From contig OX235267.1 in NCBI GenBank assembly GCA_944472135.2, positions 21,869,452 to 21,933,451 of the forward strand: DNA of 64,000 nucleotides, written 5' to 3'. The stretch is from Trichobilharzia regenti. Lineage: Eukaryota > Platyhelminthes > Trematoda > Strigeidida > Schistosomatidae. The notes under the pieces were generated by a model. That model saw only the letters and a program-made list of their open reading frames with translations, was not told the origin of the DNA and did no database searches. Shown here piece by piece: positions 1 through 12,600 of the stretch; within the stretch, counting starts at the first letter, position 1; the number at the start of each line of letters is the position of its first letter. Position numbers and translations under genes: made by a program.

Positions 1-1694
1 TTATTTTAATAGAATCATTGGCGAGTATCCTTAAGAAGTGTGCTGACATCTTGTGTTCCCCATTAACTGACATTTTCAACGAATCGTTCTCCAAAAGTAT
101 TATACCTGACTCATGGAAAAATATCAAGATTGTTCCAGTGCCTAAATCTACAAATGGACCTAATGTTAAGTTTAAACCCATTTCTATTACCTCACCTTTT
201 TTGAAAGTTATGGAAAGACTTATTTTACTTAATCTTGAACCCTGTTTAAAGCCTTTTGATGACCCCAACCAGTTTGCCTATAAACATAGTAGGTGTGCGT
301 TAGACGCCACTGTTGTACTACATCATAGTATAGTCTCTAGTTTAGATAAAGGAGCTAAATACGTTCGGTGTGCCTTCCTTGATTACATATCTGCATTTGA
401 CTCTGTTCCCAAGTCTCTCTAGCTAAGTAAGCTTGCTGCGACGCAGGCTGAGAGCTGGACAAATAAGTGTTTGCATTCCTATTTTTCTGATAGAAAGCAG
501 TACACCGTCTACAATGGAAAGTCCTCCACTACCTCACTACTTCATCAAGGTGCTGTTCTTTCTCCTTTTCTGTTTTCGTTTTTCTTACATGACTTGCCTC
601 ACTCTGATGTAGCCACTTTTGTTAAGTATGCTGATGACCTCTCTGTTTCTATGCCTGTCAATTCTCAGTCAGATTGTCCCAAATTAAATAACTATCTGTC
701 GGAAATTAGTCAGTGGTCCTCTTCAAACGGTCTTAAGCAAAATCCGTCTAAATGTCAGGAAGTCAGTTTCACTTTCAGACGTGAACGTGACCTACAACAA
801 CTAACTAGCTCACATGGCCCCACTATCATTGACGGCATAGAGGTTGAAAATACATCCAATGTCAAGTACCTTGGGCTGAGTTTTTCCACCGATCTTTCCT
901 GGTCTTCCCACATCTTGCTAGTTACTAGAAAGATGTTTCGCTTAACGTTCTACATTAGGAAATTTAGGCAGTCTGGTATAAAGCAATCTTTACTTTCTCA
1001 ATTTGTCAATTCTTGTATTCTACCCATCCTCCTTTACTGCTCCCCATTAATCTTTCCTGGACTACTTAAGAAAGAATTCGCTTCGCTGAGAAGGGCACTA
1101 AAAGCCGTTAGTAGGGCAAGTGGGATATCGTTAAACCAACTGGTGAACACTATTGTAGATAGACATATTATGTCATGTAAGAAACTAGCGAATACAATAT
1201 TGTCAGACCCCGAGCACCCTCTCTATATGCAGCTGTCTCCTTACATTTCATCTGGTAGAACTAGAAGCAGCTATAGGAGGCTATATGCTAGGACTACCAC
1301 GTATAAAAACTCCACAATACCATATCTGGCACAGCTGTTATGTGATGAGAAATCCGTTAGGTATGACACGATCAACTTACTGCGGCACTCTAACAAATAG
1401 TCCCATTAGTTTTTGTTTTCCTTTCCTCGTTACTATTACACTGTTGTTCTTATCTTCTATTACACACCAATTTTATATTTCATATCCTGTGGTGCATTGT
1501 TTAAAATGTAACCGCAACGCTGTTCTTTTATTTATTCATTTTTATTTATCTTCTTTTTATGGGTGTTGCTTTTTGATTTTAAAATCTTATAAAATTTATG
1601 AGGTAATTAGATGCAATATATTGTAATGCACTCTGAAAATTCCATGTCTGTACCACAAATACTGTTTGGAATAAGCTGTTAATATGATTATTAT
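1..1694 (+). mobile_element. CR1-like non-LTR retrotransposon, 3' part
   Basis: A LINE copy that enters from the left edge of the window and ends in a short ATT repeat at about 1685-1702. It holds the reverse transcriptase described in the next entry and a 3' UTR of about 290 nt. The last 60 nt or so of the UTR (1630-1690, starting ctgaaaattccat) closely resemble the tail of SINE-2 at 14653-14705 and 25628-25680. The RT style and the ATT-rich end fit the CR1 clade, which in schistosomes includes SR1. The exact family is an inference. Confidence 0.8.
3..1400 (+). pseudogene. Reverse transcriptase, CR1-like, one in-frame stop
   Basis: The frame is open from the window edge to 1400 except for one TAG at 420-422, and both sides of the stop are in the same frame. 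RT landmarks in order are DYISAFDSVP near 380-415, HQGAVLSPFLFSFFL near 545-590, the catalytic YADD near 628-640, and NPSKCQEVSF near 748-775 followed by KYLGLSFSTDLSW. After the palm comes an ordinary thumb/C-terminal region ending RHSNK. The N-terminal endonuclease lies outside the window. Apart from the stop the frame is clean, so this is a fairly young copy. Active-site spacing is normal for LINE RTs. Confidence 0.8.
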
Positions 1695-1702
1695 TATTAT
1701 TA

Positions 1703-3589
1703 GACACCAGTATTCTAGTGTTTAGTAAGCCTAACATGGACACAGCATTGCAGATAAGCCAAAACAGCATCAGCCAAACATTTACAGGGATTTCTGCATG
1801 TTATCTATTTAAATTACTTTCAAAAACTAACCAAAGCGCCTGTTTAATTTGTGCCAGAGGGAGAGAGAGAAAAAGAAGGATATGGAAATGTAGCTCATAG
1901 GCTTAAGCACTCAACTCAGCTTTAGCGACTGACTAGCACCATCAGTCGTTTCTGTGGCACTTAGACGGATATGTGGAAAATCTGTTCCAGGTAACTGAGT
2001 TCTAAAAACACTATTTATGACAGTGGATTTAGATGCTGACAAAAAACATCTGAGAAGAAATCAGTTTTACAATGGAGTCATAGTAAAAGAAAGACCTTTG
2101 TACTCTTACACATTTTGATCAGTAAGATCAATGCAATAAATAAAGTATTCACGTATACAGAAAACTTAAGTACAGTAATTAACTTCTCAACCTCGACAAA
2201 ACAAAGAATTGATAGTATACGGATCTTTTTCATCTTTAGTTGAAATCAGAAAACTTTTCAAATCGATTACCTCTAGGATAGACTTTTTCGATATAATGAA
2301 ATGGTCTTTTGTTGGCCCCATCCACTTAAACAAAAGTTTCAGTTACTGTCTATTCTTAAATGAATCCTATAGATTATGTATGGCTTTTCAGTGATCAAAT
2401 CAACACAATTTTTCTTCAAACAAATCACTTACTAATAAGTAGTTCATTAAAGAAAATTGAAAGATTTTGACTGGTCAAGTTTATTCATTCAACTAAGGAG
2501 CTTTATTGTTTCGTGTAGACCTATTGTAACACTACAACCTTTATTCAATTTTCCCATATGACAGGGCTGAGAAGCGACAGGAATGAGTGAACAGTAACCA
2601 CAAATCTAGATCGTAATTCATTTAGTAATTATAGACTACCACTTTCTTTTCTGGTAATCACATGAAGGCAGCCACAGTAATAAATTGTTCTCAAAAGCCT
2701 ATATACTACTGATTGATTGAAATAAGTAGTTTTATACCACTCATGTCAACCGTTAGTGCTTGCTAGCCAAATCGAAGTTATCTAAACACCCGACAGCCAT
2801 CTGAGATTATTGCAAATTAAGAATTTGATTTATGGAATTATCAGTTCGCCTCAGTAGCTGGTAACAGTTCTAGTAACTTGAACTCATTCAGGTGCCTGAG
2901 CCTATTCAAACGGGATACGCTGCTGAAGAGCTTGTCCCCAATCGAATGAAATGGGAGTCAGTTGTTTAGACACTCTGACCAACCAACAAGCATTATTGGT
3001 TAACGTGGATAGGACAAAAGTACTAGCTTCAGTCAATTAGTAGTAAAAAGCTGTACGCAAATATGCTTGCTTTCTTGATTACCACTTTTGGTATCATACA
3101 GATCACATATTGTCATCTGAATAATCACGGTTTCCGAAGGGAACTGAGGTGAAAGTTCCCCTCGAACTGTGTAAATCTTGGTGAAACCTTGAGTTTCAAA
3201 TTGGAAAATTAAAACAAAGACAGTAATGAAACGGTTGAGAAGTGCACTACAAATACACTGTGTTATGTACTGGTCGAGAATTTAATAGTCCTGACGCAAG
3301 AAAGACGGAAATCAGAAGACCACTAGGTTTGCGATGATACTTCTATTTTCCAAAACACCAGGAGAATCAATGTCACACAAGTGTGTGAGAGCAAAATATA
3401 AATGTCCGAACAAGTGTGTGAACGAATATTCAAAATGAACAAATCAATAGACAGTCTTAACATGATTGGCTAATTATAATGGAATATCGATCCATGTATA
3501 CATAGTAAAATATAACCGACTGTCAAACAAACACACATATTATATGGATAACATATCACACTGAGAGAGCTTCTTCCAAGGAAATTGAC
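1703..3589. other. Gene-free AT-rich DNA
   Basis: I see no coding block longer than about 60 codons with any family resemblance. At 2840-2990 there is a weak match to the SINE-3 (Smα-like) repeat, including a box-like 'cctcagtagctgg' and a 'gaagagcttgtccc' motif. It is too diverged to delimit. Confidence 0.5.
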
Positions 3590-5010
3590 CGAAAACTGTA
3601 CCTACAAAGGCTTAAAACCTCGAAGGTCTCGTATGCCTTACATATACGGCCTGTCAAGACAACACAAGTAAGCTGTTCCCATAAGATCTGTACTTTTTGT
3701 GGTCAACTCACTCTAGAACAAAGTTGCTTGTTGGCTTGCAGAGATGCTGGAGCCTATTCCTCAACGACTATTACCGTATACAGTTAAAGACTCATTTCAT
3801 TTTGTCGAAAGCCTGAACAACATGAACATTTCCAGTAAGTTCATGGTATCATTTGATGTAACCTCCTTATTCGCAAGAACTCCGACCCTTGAATCTGTAG
3901 ATATTATATGCCAGCATTCCGATTTGATCCTTTTGCCAGTAGAAGAATTTAAACGCCTACTTCTAATGTACACCACAGATGCACAATTTTAGTTTGATAA
4001 TAACTTCTATCGTCAAATAATTGGTGTAGCTATAGGCAGTCCCCTAGCCCCATAACAGAAGATATCATATCTAATCTTGAGGTAACAAAGCTGAAAAAGG
4101 CGACTGATGAGACAACTTCATATTGTCGATACATTGATGAGACCTTCATATTATGTGATAACGAAATCATGCTTCTCAACTACTTAAACTGCTCAATGAC
4201 ACATACGAAAATACTGACTTCCAAGTGGTACATGAAACTGATGGAGAGTTCTATTTCCTCGATATTGTCACACAACGCCTGAAAGATGGAAGTCCTCAAA
4301 GATCCATTCACCCAAAATCCACGTGGAATGGACTATAGTCAAATTTCAATAGTTTTTGTCTAATTAGCTATATACGACCATTCGTCAAAACTGTTTTACA
4401 GAGACAGAAGAATATGTTCCACAGAAATACTGGAAGAACTCCTAAACATTTAAAAATTCTTAAAAAATAATGGTTACCCTCCGAAATTCATCAAAAAGTA
4501 TGGAAGATCTTAAAATCTAAAGGTGAAATAAATTACAGTGAATAAGGAGGTTGTCTTCATCCAGCTCGATTTTGAAGGAGATAATAATGGAGGAATAATC
4601 AACAGAAGACTGAAAAAACTTCACTAGCCCTGACGTATCCTGAAGCCGAATTGGTTCACGTTTATCGTACAAACTCTTTGGTGCGATCAAAGGTTGACAG
4701 ATACCCTTCCCACATTAATTCTAATTGTGTACACAAATCTACATCTATCTCCAGGAACAGTTACATTGGGAGAACAGAAAGAAGGGTATATCTCAGATGC
4801 TCTGAACATCTATCAAAATGTTTACATCTCAAGGAGACAGATGCTTTGAACAGCGCTACTGCTGGACATCTTGTTGATACGGGTCATGAGGTGGAATCCT
4901 CCAAGATTCTTAAACGACAATATGACTTAACTCACCTCAAATTTACCGAAAAAATCACTATCAAACGCTTAAAACCTGACTTGTGTCCACAAAGATTCAT
5001 TTACTAGTCT
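3590..5010 (+). pseudogene. Penelope-like element (RT plus GIY-YIG endonuclease), decayed
   Basis: Fragments in several frames appear in the order expected for a Penelope-like element (PLE). LEPIPQRLLPYTVKDSFHF lies at 3750-3800, SFDVTSLFARTP near 3850-3885, YRQIIGVAIGSPLAP near 4010-4053 and RYIDETF near 4125-4150. A later block reads FYFLDIVTQRLKDG near 4250-4290. The C-terminal open frame 4651-5007 carries the GIY-YIG endonuclease core YIGRTERRVYLRCSEHL and ends LKPDLCPQRFIY. In PLEs the RT copies RNA primed at a break made by the GIY-YIG domain. The usual YVDD active site here reads YIDE, so the second aspartate is lost. Several stops and frameshifts confirm that the copy is dead. Confidence 0.8.
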
Positions 5011-5784
5011 TTTCTTGCCTTGATGACCCAACGTCGTCTCTTCGTCTGGATCGATTACATAACCTTCTCTAAACTCCCCGCATACCTTTTTTTACTTTAG
5101 TTCTTTTTTCTTACTAAGACTTGAGTTAAACTCACCACACTGTTGCTCATCATCAACTTCTCTCCACTGGTCTTCACTGTGGAAACTCAATCTGCAATAT
5201 ATTCGTCCATCATTAATTTTGCATGTTTGTATTTTGTTTGAACCTTGACCTCCTCCTTCATAAAATTTATATAAGTGGAATTTCTGAACACTGTTTTTTT
5301 AACAAGTGTGTCTCTGTTAACAAAAATCATGTTGAGACCTGCATGTATGACAAAATTCTGTGTACATTTACATGATTAACTTTTAGGTTGTAAGTAGGTG
5401 AAGAGAATCCGACTATGGAATATACGATGGCCTCATATTATTCTGCACAAACATTTGTTGTTTTGATTTGTTTAAATTCATAAAGTTAAATAAACTTAAG
5501 AAGAAAATTAAAAATTTGATTAGTGAATTGTGATGATGAACTCAAACATAACTAAATATTCCAATAGTTATGAATATATGCAGCCCAGGAAATGATTGTC
5601 TATGAGGAGGCGTACATACTGTGCAAACTACCACCTATGTGTTACAAACATTGCAACTATTCGCCTTTGAATCGGATTGAGTAGTTTCGCATGCAGTTTC
5701 ATGCTTAATTTTTCATTGAAAAACAACTAGACAGGACAGAAGTCGTTGTCGGGCCTACAATGATAATATCTACGAAATATGGAT
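5011..5784. other. Gene-free AT-rich DNA after the Penelope-like element
   Basis: This probably includes the 3' UTR of the Penelope-like element at its left end. No ORF, RNA or repeat that I recognise lies in the remainder. Confidence 0.4.
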
Positions 5785-6016
5785 TTTTTTTCCTTCACGT
5801 TCCCCAGTGGAACACAGGGCTTCAAGCTAGTGGCTTGAAGTTTCTGTAGCAGTGTTTATTTTACAGGATGGGGTTGCTAGCATCATGCCCAACCTTTCCT
5901 CTTTACCAACATTATTTCTGGCTTAGCGAGGTGAAGGAGTGCGTCGGTGGCGGGGGATCGAATCCCGGACCATGTGCATGGTCGGCGAGCGTCCTAACCG
6001 CTATGCCACCGACGCA
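5785..6016 (-). mobile_element. SINE-1 (tRNA-headed SINE with RTE-C-like tail)
   Basis: Read on the minus strand from 6016, it starts gtgcgtcggtggc, has a tRNA A-box (TGGCATAGCGG) and a B-box (GGATTCGATCC), and then a body of about 150 nt. It ends with 'gaagccctgtgttccactgg', 'aacgtgaagga' and an A-rich run at 5785. The same body and tail recur at 28062-28300 (minus) and 35471-35705 (plus). The head is a pol III promoter derived from a tRNA. It is not a functional tRNA gene. Confidence 0.85.
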
Positions 6017-7099
6017 CAATATGGATTATACAGAGATAATTTAGAAAGTGTAGTGACTTGAAGTGACTTTTCACTTTCCTAAGAAAAACGGTATTCTTGT
6101 CTTCACTGATCCGCAAAGTAAGCATAGTCCAACATATAAGAATGTAGCAGCCCAACAAACTGCCTACAATCAGACATTTTCGTCGTTCGCCTAAACTTCA
6201 ATAACCTCAAACTACAGACAACAATCAAGATTTCGATGAACGTAGTCAAAATATGCCCATAATCCCATCTACTGAATAATATATGCTTGACTCATGCGCA
6301 ACCCCAAGTACAACTCTATAAGTTTATACACACTAATTTACTATAAACACAATCTGCACCATAATCACTGTCCTGTAAAAATCAGTGTAAGTTTTAATTA
6401 TTCGTCTCTGGTATTGAACTAAGCTAGATTCAAAGCGAACTACTGACTCTGCAAAAAGTAAAGAACTGAAGTGGTTACAACTGCAAGATACCATAAGTAT
6501 TGTGCGTAAAATATCCCCCAGGAGTTTCGAAGAATATTCCATTAATAATAAGCACTGAGATTCTTGAACATTGTTTCCCTTCCTCTAGTAATTTATACGC
6601 TGGCAAATAAGACCACTAGGTGGACATTCAGAGACCGGGAGAGACATACTAGCCTACATTCTTTTTTTTTACATTACGGAGTCAATTTAAGCGGTGGAAG
6701 TCGTCCAGCTCTACGTCTTTAGAAAGCTTCTCCAGTCTCTCTCTCTCTATGACAGTTATCTTCAGACTGTTCAAGCCGACTGGCTACACCTTACGAATAA
6801 TCATTTGGAGCATGTCCAGGTACTCCATACAACATTATTAAAAGAATAAATTGAGTTTCGAAAAATATACTTCATTGTGTCGGTAGAATTTTAAGCATAC
6901 TATCCTGAAAGCTTCCATACTGTATTCACTGTTGTCTATCAGTAGGACTCATAAAAGTGAGCAACTGTGATTAGTTCATTATGTAATGTGTGGTGGGATG
7001 ACGGCTATGCTGACGTAACAACTGTCACTGGGAATTCGTAAAGACTACGTGAATTTGCAACGAAAAATATGACTATAAATATGGTTGGCGGGTTGTCGA
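6017..7099. other. Gene-free AT-rich DNA
   Basis: No supportable coding sequence. A short purine/pyrimidine-skewed patch (ctctctctctctct) lies near 6736-6748. Nothing else is recognised. Confidence 0.4.
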
Positions 7100-8283
7100 C
7101 TGAAGTGGTAACAACTAGTGTTGCCCGAATGGTATGCCCCCATTTCTATTCAATTTCATCATAGATGTACTGATGGACTTAACTCTAACTCACTTCAGAG
7201 ACTCAGGGATCGACTTGTTACAGTGAGATAATCTCGTTGACTTAGAATATGCAGATGATACAGTCCTCCTTCTACGTGAGGACGCTGACATAATGCAGTC
7301 TTCTGAACACCTTGAGCTGCACTCTGCGAATGCTTGGCATGCGATTCGCTCCCGCCAAATGTAAGGGGATGCTACAGTACTGGACTACATTGACTCCTAG
7401 CTTAGAAATAGGGAGCAAAGTGGTTGGTGGAGCGTGTTGGCCACTTCCCTCATTTGGGAAGTTGCATCAGCCACAACAGGTTGATTGCTGACGAAATCTC
7501 AGCACAGGTACAGAGGGCTAGTTTCGCATATGCCAGTTTACGCCGTCTCTGGCGTAGACGTGATATGCGGCTATCAACCAAAGGACGTATGTACTGTTCT
7601 GCAGTCCGATCCATCCTCCTTGATGGCTGCGAGACATGGCCATTGAGAGTGGAAGACATGAAAAGCCTGGCTAGCTGTATTTGATCACAGGTGCCTGCGC
7701 TCTAGCTCCCGTGTGAAGTGGTGTAATAAGGTGAGCAATATTTAGGTTAGGCGTCGAGTGCTAGGTAAGGAGGCAAAACCAATCAACAAAGCTGTGAAGT
7801 TACGCCGATTGAGATGGTTAGGACATGTGTTACGTATGCTTAGTCATCGCCTTCCTCGATGGGCAGTGTTAGCTGACATAGGGTCAGGCTGGAAAAGAGC
7901 TAGCGGCGCTCAAACCAAAACATGGCACTAGTCAATGAAATACACAACAGTTAGTTTAAGCCAGTGACGTAGGAAGGTGTAGACTGCCTGGATGGGGTCC
8001 TCAGGACGGTAAACACCAATGGCTAGAGACAATTAGTGATATGGCCCAAAGTCGTTCTCAGTGACTGGCGCAAATGCATCCGCTCCTTGTAACGTATCAT
8101 ACCCAATAAAACTATATTGTTCTTCGATATTACAATTCTTTTTGCTTCATATCGCTGTTTACTGTTTCTAATCTGCATTTGTTTTTATTTTCTTCTCTTG
8201 CTTTGTGTGCTACACGGAGTGTAGCGACTCGAACTGCTGCACATCGATGCAAATTTCTATGTTGAAACCTGTCAGTCAGTCAT
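7100..8283 (+). pseudogene. RTE-B LINE, 3' part (RT palm to tail), decayed
   Basis: Translated fragments across frames match the intact RTE-B copy at 41.1-43.0 kb. They include [11 protein letters not shown] (7150-7180), LEYADDTVLLL (7240-7275), the block 7424-7684 (HFPHLGSCIS through RLWRRRDMRLSTKGRMYC to SLASCI), and RWLGHVLRMLSHRLP (7815-7860). The 3' tail (about 8210-8283) has 'gcgactcgaactgctgcac' and ends in a CAGT/CAGA-type tail. Multiple stops and frameshifts are present. The 7424-7990 part is almost the same sequence as the minus-strand copy at 45.24-46.08 kb, including shared defects, so the two derive from one defective lineage or a duplication. Confidence 0.8.
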
Positions 8284-8533
8284 AAATATGGTTGAATATA
8301 CTTTAGTCATTCTCCTTTTATAGGTGAAAAATACTCAACACTTTTGTGTATATGTCATAAGAACGTTGTTCTAATAATCCTGTCGCGTATTTTATTTACT
8401 CTTCCTAGCCACATTTCGCGTTTTCATCATACTCTTACATCACCACCTTATAATAAAGCATTTGCCAACCGTCTACCTACCAACAACACAGCGAGGGAAA
8501 TAAAAATCCCCTTCTCATATACAAATACAGCAT

Positions 8534-8626
8534 TTTATTTACAAGTGATAGAACGTCATAGTACAGAAAAGAAAAATACAAGAGATAGAAAAAAGAGGTC
8601 TAAAAATGTACAACACAGATGATATT
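8534..8626 (-). promoter_or_regulatory. MAD1 3' UTR with AATAAA signal
   Basis: On the minus strand AATAAA lies at 8539-8534, about 90 nt after the MAD1 stop. That is a sensible place for the poly(A) signal. The cleavage position was not determined. Confidence 0.5.
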
Positions 8627-8779
8627 TCACATTAACAAGGTATTCTCTCGAAGAAAATGCAATGTAACTGATGCTAAAAATCCTGGAATTGAGTGATTCA
8701 CCTTCAGAAATTGATGTATATCTTCTGGAAGAGATTTACTGAATCTATTTTCAACTAGTTCATATTGTCCATCCACTTT
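8627..8779 (-). CDS. MAD1: MAD1 exon 14, last helix and stop (residues 721-770)
   Basis: It reads [19 protein letters not shown] and ends LRENTLLM before TGA (8629-8627). It matches the human C-terminal end, where SIPAFLSSLTLELF corresponds to [14 protein letters not shown] here. The acceptor gtatctag lies only 17 nt from a long (TGTA)n run. Confidence 0.9.
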   Translation of the reverse strand, partial: KVDGQYELVENRFSKSLPEDIHQFLKVNHSIPGFLASVTLHFLRENTLLM

Positions 8780-9615
8780 CTAGATACAAACACAAGTACA
8801 TACATACATACATACATACATACATACATACATACATACATACATACATACATACATACATACATACATACATACATACATACATACAAATTGAGAGAAA
8901 AGTTAAAGAAATCAAATATAAGTGAAGAAATTCAATTCTAAAAACACAGTGCTTTTACAATAACGTATTGTCTATTTAAAGCTTGAACCATGTTTTCTTG
9001 AGTTTTTTAATTCAAAGAACTCATAGTACACTTAACAATGGAAGTATTCAGCGCAAGGTGTTCAAAACAGTTCTACTGTCACCATATCATGAAAGAAATT
9101 CAAATGCTTTACACAATTACACAATTAACTCAGGACATTAGTCAAACTAATTCTGTCGGTCGAAGAAACCTGGGGAGTAACCAATATGATGTTTATAGTC
9201 ATTGGTCTTCGAGCTGATTGAATCCTATCAGTCAACTTTACAATATGGTCATTGAGTTAGGTGATTTGCAATCGTTGTACACTGTGTGCGTGAGTGGCTT
9301 TAGGCAGTCGGCAAGATGCCCTGCACGTGGACTTCATGCTTATGAGTACTCGTCAACAAGGCGTACCTGCAACCTTGAGGTACCTCAGAGACTAGATTCC
9401 AGATCCTATACAACTTACAATAATTATGCAAGGAATGTGATATCAAATACACTAGTCGAAGTGGTTTTCCTCAGTCTGTTAGACCGTTAAAGTGGACAGT
9501 AGAACACACGCAAAATAATTTATCAAGTTATTGTCTTAAATAATTACACCTTATTAAAAATTGAAAAAGTTCATCTTGAAATTAGTCATCAATGAGCAGT
9601 GGATTGATGTGGATA

Positions 9616-9661
<46 letters not shown>

Positions 9662-12600
9662 ATCCTATTATTATTAATTCCTAGAGGAACATAGGGCTTC
9701 AGCTGCGCGTCTCCATTGCCTTCGGTTTTCTGCCAACTTTTTCACTCCACTCCAAGTCTGCCCACATGCTTTCATTTCCTCTTCACATGACCTCCTCCAA
9801 GTCACCCTCACGCTGACGGCCAACTCGCCGCTTCCCTTTCAGGTTCCACTCGAGTAATGGCTTGTCTAGTGATGTCACTTGATGGTTTCCTAAGAGTATG
9901 GTCAATCCATCTCCATTTCTTCCTGCCTATTTGTTTCACAATCAGTTCCTGGTTGGTTCGCTCATTGCCAGAGATCCCTGTTGCTGATCTTTTCTGGCCG
10001 GCCATCTGGTCTTGAGTACTGAGCGAAGACAGCCGTTAATGAAGGTCTGTAGTTTGTTTGAGATGCTCTTTATGACGCGCCAAGTCTCTGGTCCGTATGT
10101 TGAGTAGCACTGACTTCACATTGGAGTTGAAAATCCGGATCTTATTTTTGATGATGAGTGATGTTGACCTCCACACAGACTTAAGAGTAATTAAAGCTTG
10201 TCTTGCTTTTCCAGTTCTGGCTTTGATATCCTCGCCAGTTCCGCCTGTAGTTGAAACGATGCTTCCCAGGTAGGTAGGTGGGTAGGTAAAGGAGGTTGTT
10301 TCTTGCAGGTTTCTCCCATTCATGCTGGCTGATTGTTGTCTGTTGTTGTTGCTGTTGATGTTGGCCAGGAATCTTCATCACCTCTGTTTCATCTATGTCC
10401 ACTTGAGGTCCTATCTTTAATGCTTCTTCTGCCAGCTTGTTGCTTTTCACTTGCATATCTTCCAGTTTGTGGGAAATCAGGCATATATCATCGGCGAAGT
10501 CCAAATCCTCCAAGTTTATTGTGTGAGTCCATTTTATGCCTGTTTCATCGCTTCCCTCTGTCTATCGCACTATCCAATCTACTCCAATCAGGAAGATCAT
10601 TGGCGATAGTAGACAGCCTTGCCACCTCACTCCCATCCTCACTTCGAGGGCAATATTTATCTACCATTTAATGGCTTTTAGGTAGAATTCGGTTTACTTT
10701 AAGGTCTATCACTGAAATCGAACTAAAATTCTCATAAATTCAAGCACATATCATTATGCATCTGTTATAAGGAAATAAAAACAACTGGAAGGTAATTAAA
10801 CTATTGCGACTAAGTACAGATGCCTCTGTGGCTAACTGATACAATGTTTGTCAGCTACATAGGTCGTCCGGGTTCCATATCCAGACGATGTACTCCTAAA
10901 TATAGCCTAGTTAACTAACCGACAATAAATCTGGATAATAGGGAAGGTTTGGTGTGAAGCTAGTAATTCAGCTTGTAAAGCACAATACAATGGCTACTGA
11001 AATTTCAAAACTGGAAGCGCTATGTTTCATTCAGAATGTAAGAAATTTCAAAAAGAAACATAACTACTTACCTTAAAGTATAAGTTATCTTCTTCGCTAA
11101 CTGAAAAAACCGGACACACTTGACAATCTCCACACGACTGAATATTAATCCGATATCCTAACAGATCACGACAGGAAGCACGATACTTGGCTTTGGCTTT
11201 ATCGAATAATTCCATTAATCGATCACCGCGTAAACGTTCTACACGAAGTTGTTCTTTCGTCTCTGAAACAAAAAAGAAACAAACAAACAGAGAAATAGAA
11301 TTTTTAATATGCTTTATGCGGCTGGAAGTATTATTCACCGGCTTGAGCACTCGGCCTACATAATTATGTCATCCCTGTGCTCTAGTTAGGCTATGGAACC
11401 AAGTGAAGTCATCATCGATGCAGTTAGCTGTTATTACCATAGCACGATAGTTTTTCCTAGAAAGATCTCAAACAGTTGTTTGAATATCATTAAAGTCATT
11501 TAATAGTATATCCCACCTATATCACAACTACTTCTTCCATATTTATTGAGTCAGAAAGTACTAACCACTAGCAGGAAGTCACTAAAGTGAGCTTATACAG
11601 AAGAGCAATTATCATCAGCCTCTCTGTCGTAAACATTATAAAATATAACTACACTTTCCCTCTGGTATTGAAGGCAGTCATCAATAAAAGTAAAACAGTG
11701 GTAAGACTACATTACATCGGACGTGACAAAATTATCTAAAATATGCACAATACAAAATAAATATTATGGCCCTTATACACGACCTTGTGCAGCCGAGGGG
11801 TTGAGCGTATTTCGGTCTTCTCCACATGCTCACATGTAACCAAGCACCCAGCCTTGCCAGCCAGGTAAGTCCTGTTCCCTGCCTTCTTACAGCTGAAGGT
11901 TTTCCTTACGAAAGTGAATATGAACGTCTTGCGGTTACAAACCTTCCGGTGAACAAATACGCTAATCTATAGGATTCGGAAAACTGATTCCAAACCAATG
12001 GTGGACATCAGCTCCAGAATCCGAAAGGATTGAATGGCATATGAACCTGTTTCGGTCATCAGAAACCATAGAAGTGAAATTCCTGACGTTCCTCCACTGG
12101 CTTGTGGATCAGACTTCAAGTCAAAGGCTCCTGTGGTGGCCCCCTGAGTCTGCGCACCCAAAGAGAGTATCCCAGCCCACGTACAATGCTTCAGTACGGG
12201 CTGTCTTTCTCTGCGCCTGTGAAACCTGGCCTCTCCGAGCTGAGGATGTGCGGCAACTCTGCGTGTTCGATCATCGCTGTCTCCGCAGGATTGCTTGCGT
12301 TCGATGGAATCATCGCGTGAGTAATTCTGAGGTTCGGCGGCGTGTGTTTGAACACAGTGGAGATCACCATTCATTGAGTGTCGTCATCTGGAAACACCGG
12401 TTCCGGTGGCTTGGACATGTGCAGCGAATGTCATCCCAGAGGCTTTCTTCCGTACAGGTCTCTGTTCGCTAGCCCTGGGATGGGATGGAAAAGACGGAGA
12501 GGTGGTCAGTCCATGACGTGGCGTCGTGGGATGAAGGATTTTTGTGCTAGATTAGCATCGTTTGGTGTATCACGACTCCCTGGTTGGGGTCCGAGAGATA

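Noticed and set aside
8797..8888. Regular spaced repeats as a possible CRISPR-like array
   Set aside because: Pure tetranucleotide microsatellite without spacers in a eukaryotic intron.
9218..9490. 90-codon ORF as a small host gene
   Set aside because: No family resemblance, no good splice or start context, inside an intron of MAD1.
12041..12320. Overlapping ORFs on both strands near 12.0-12.4 kb
   Set aside because: They are shadows and read-through of the RTE-A 3' end and of repeat D.
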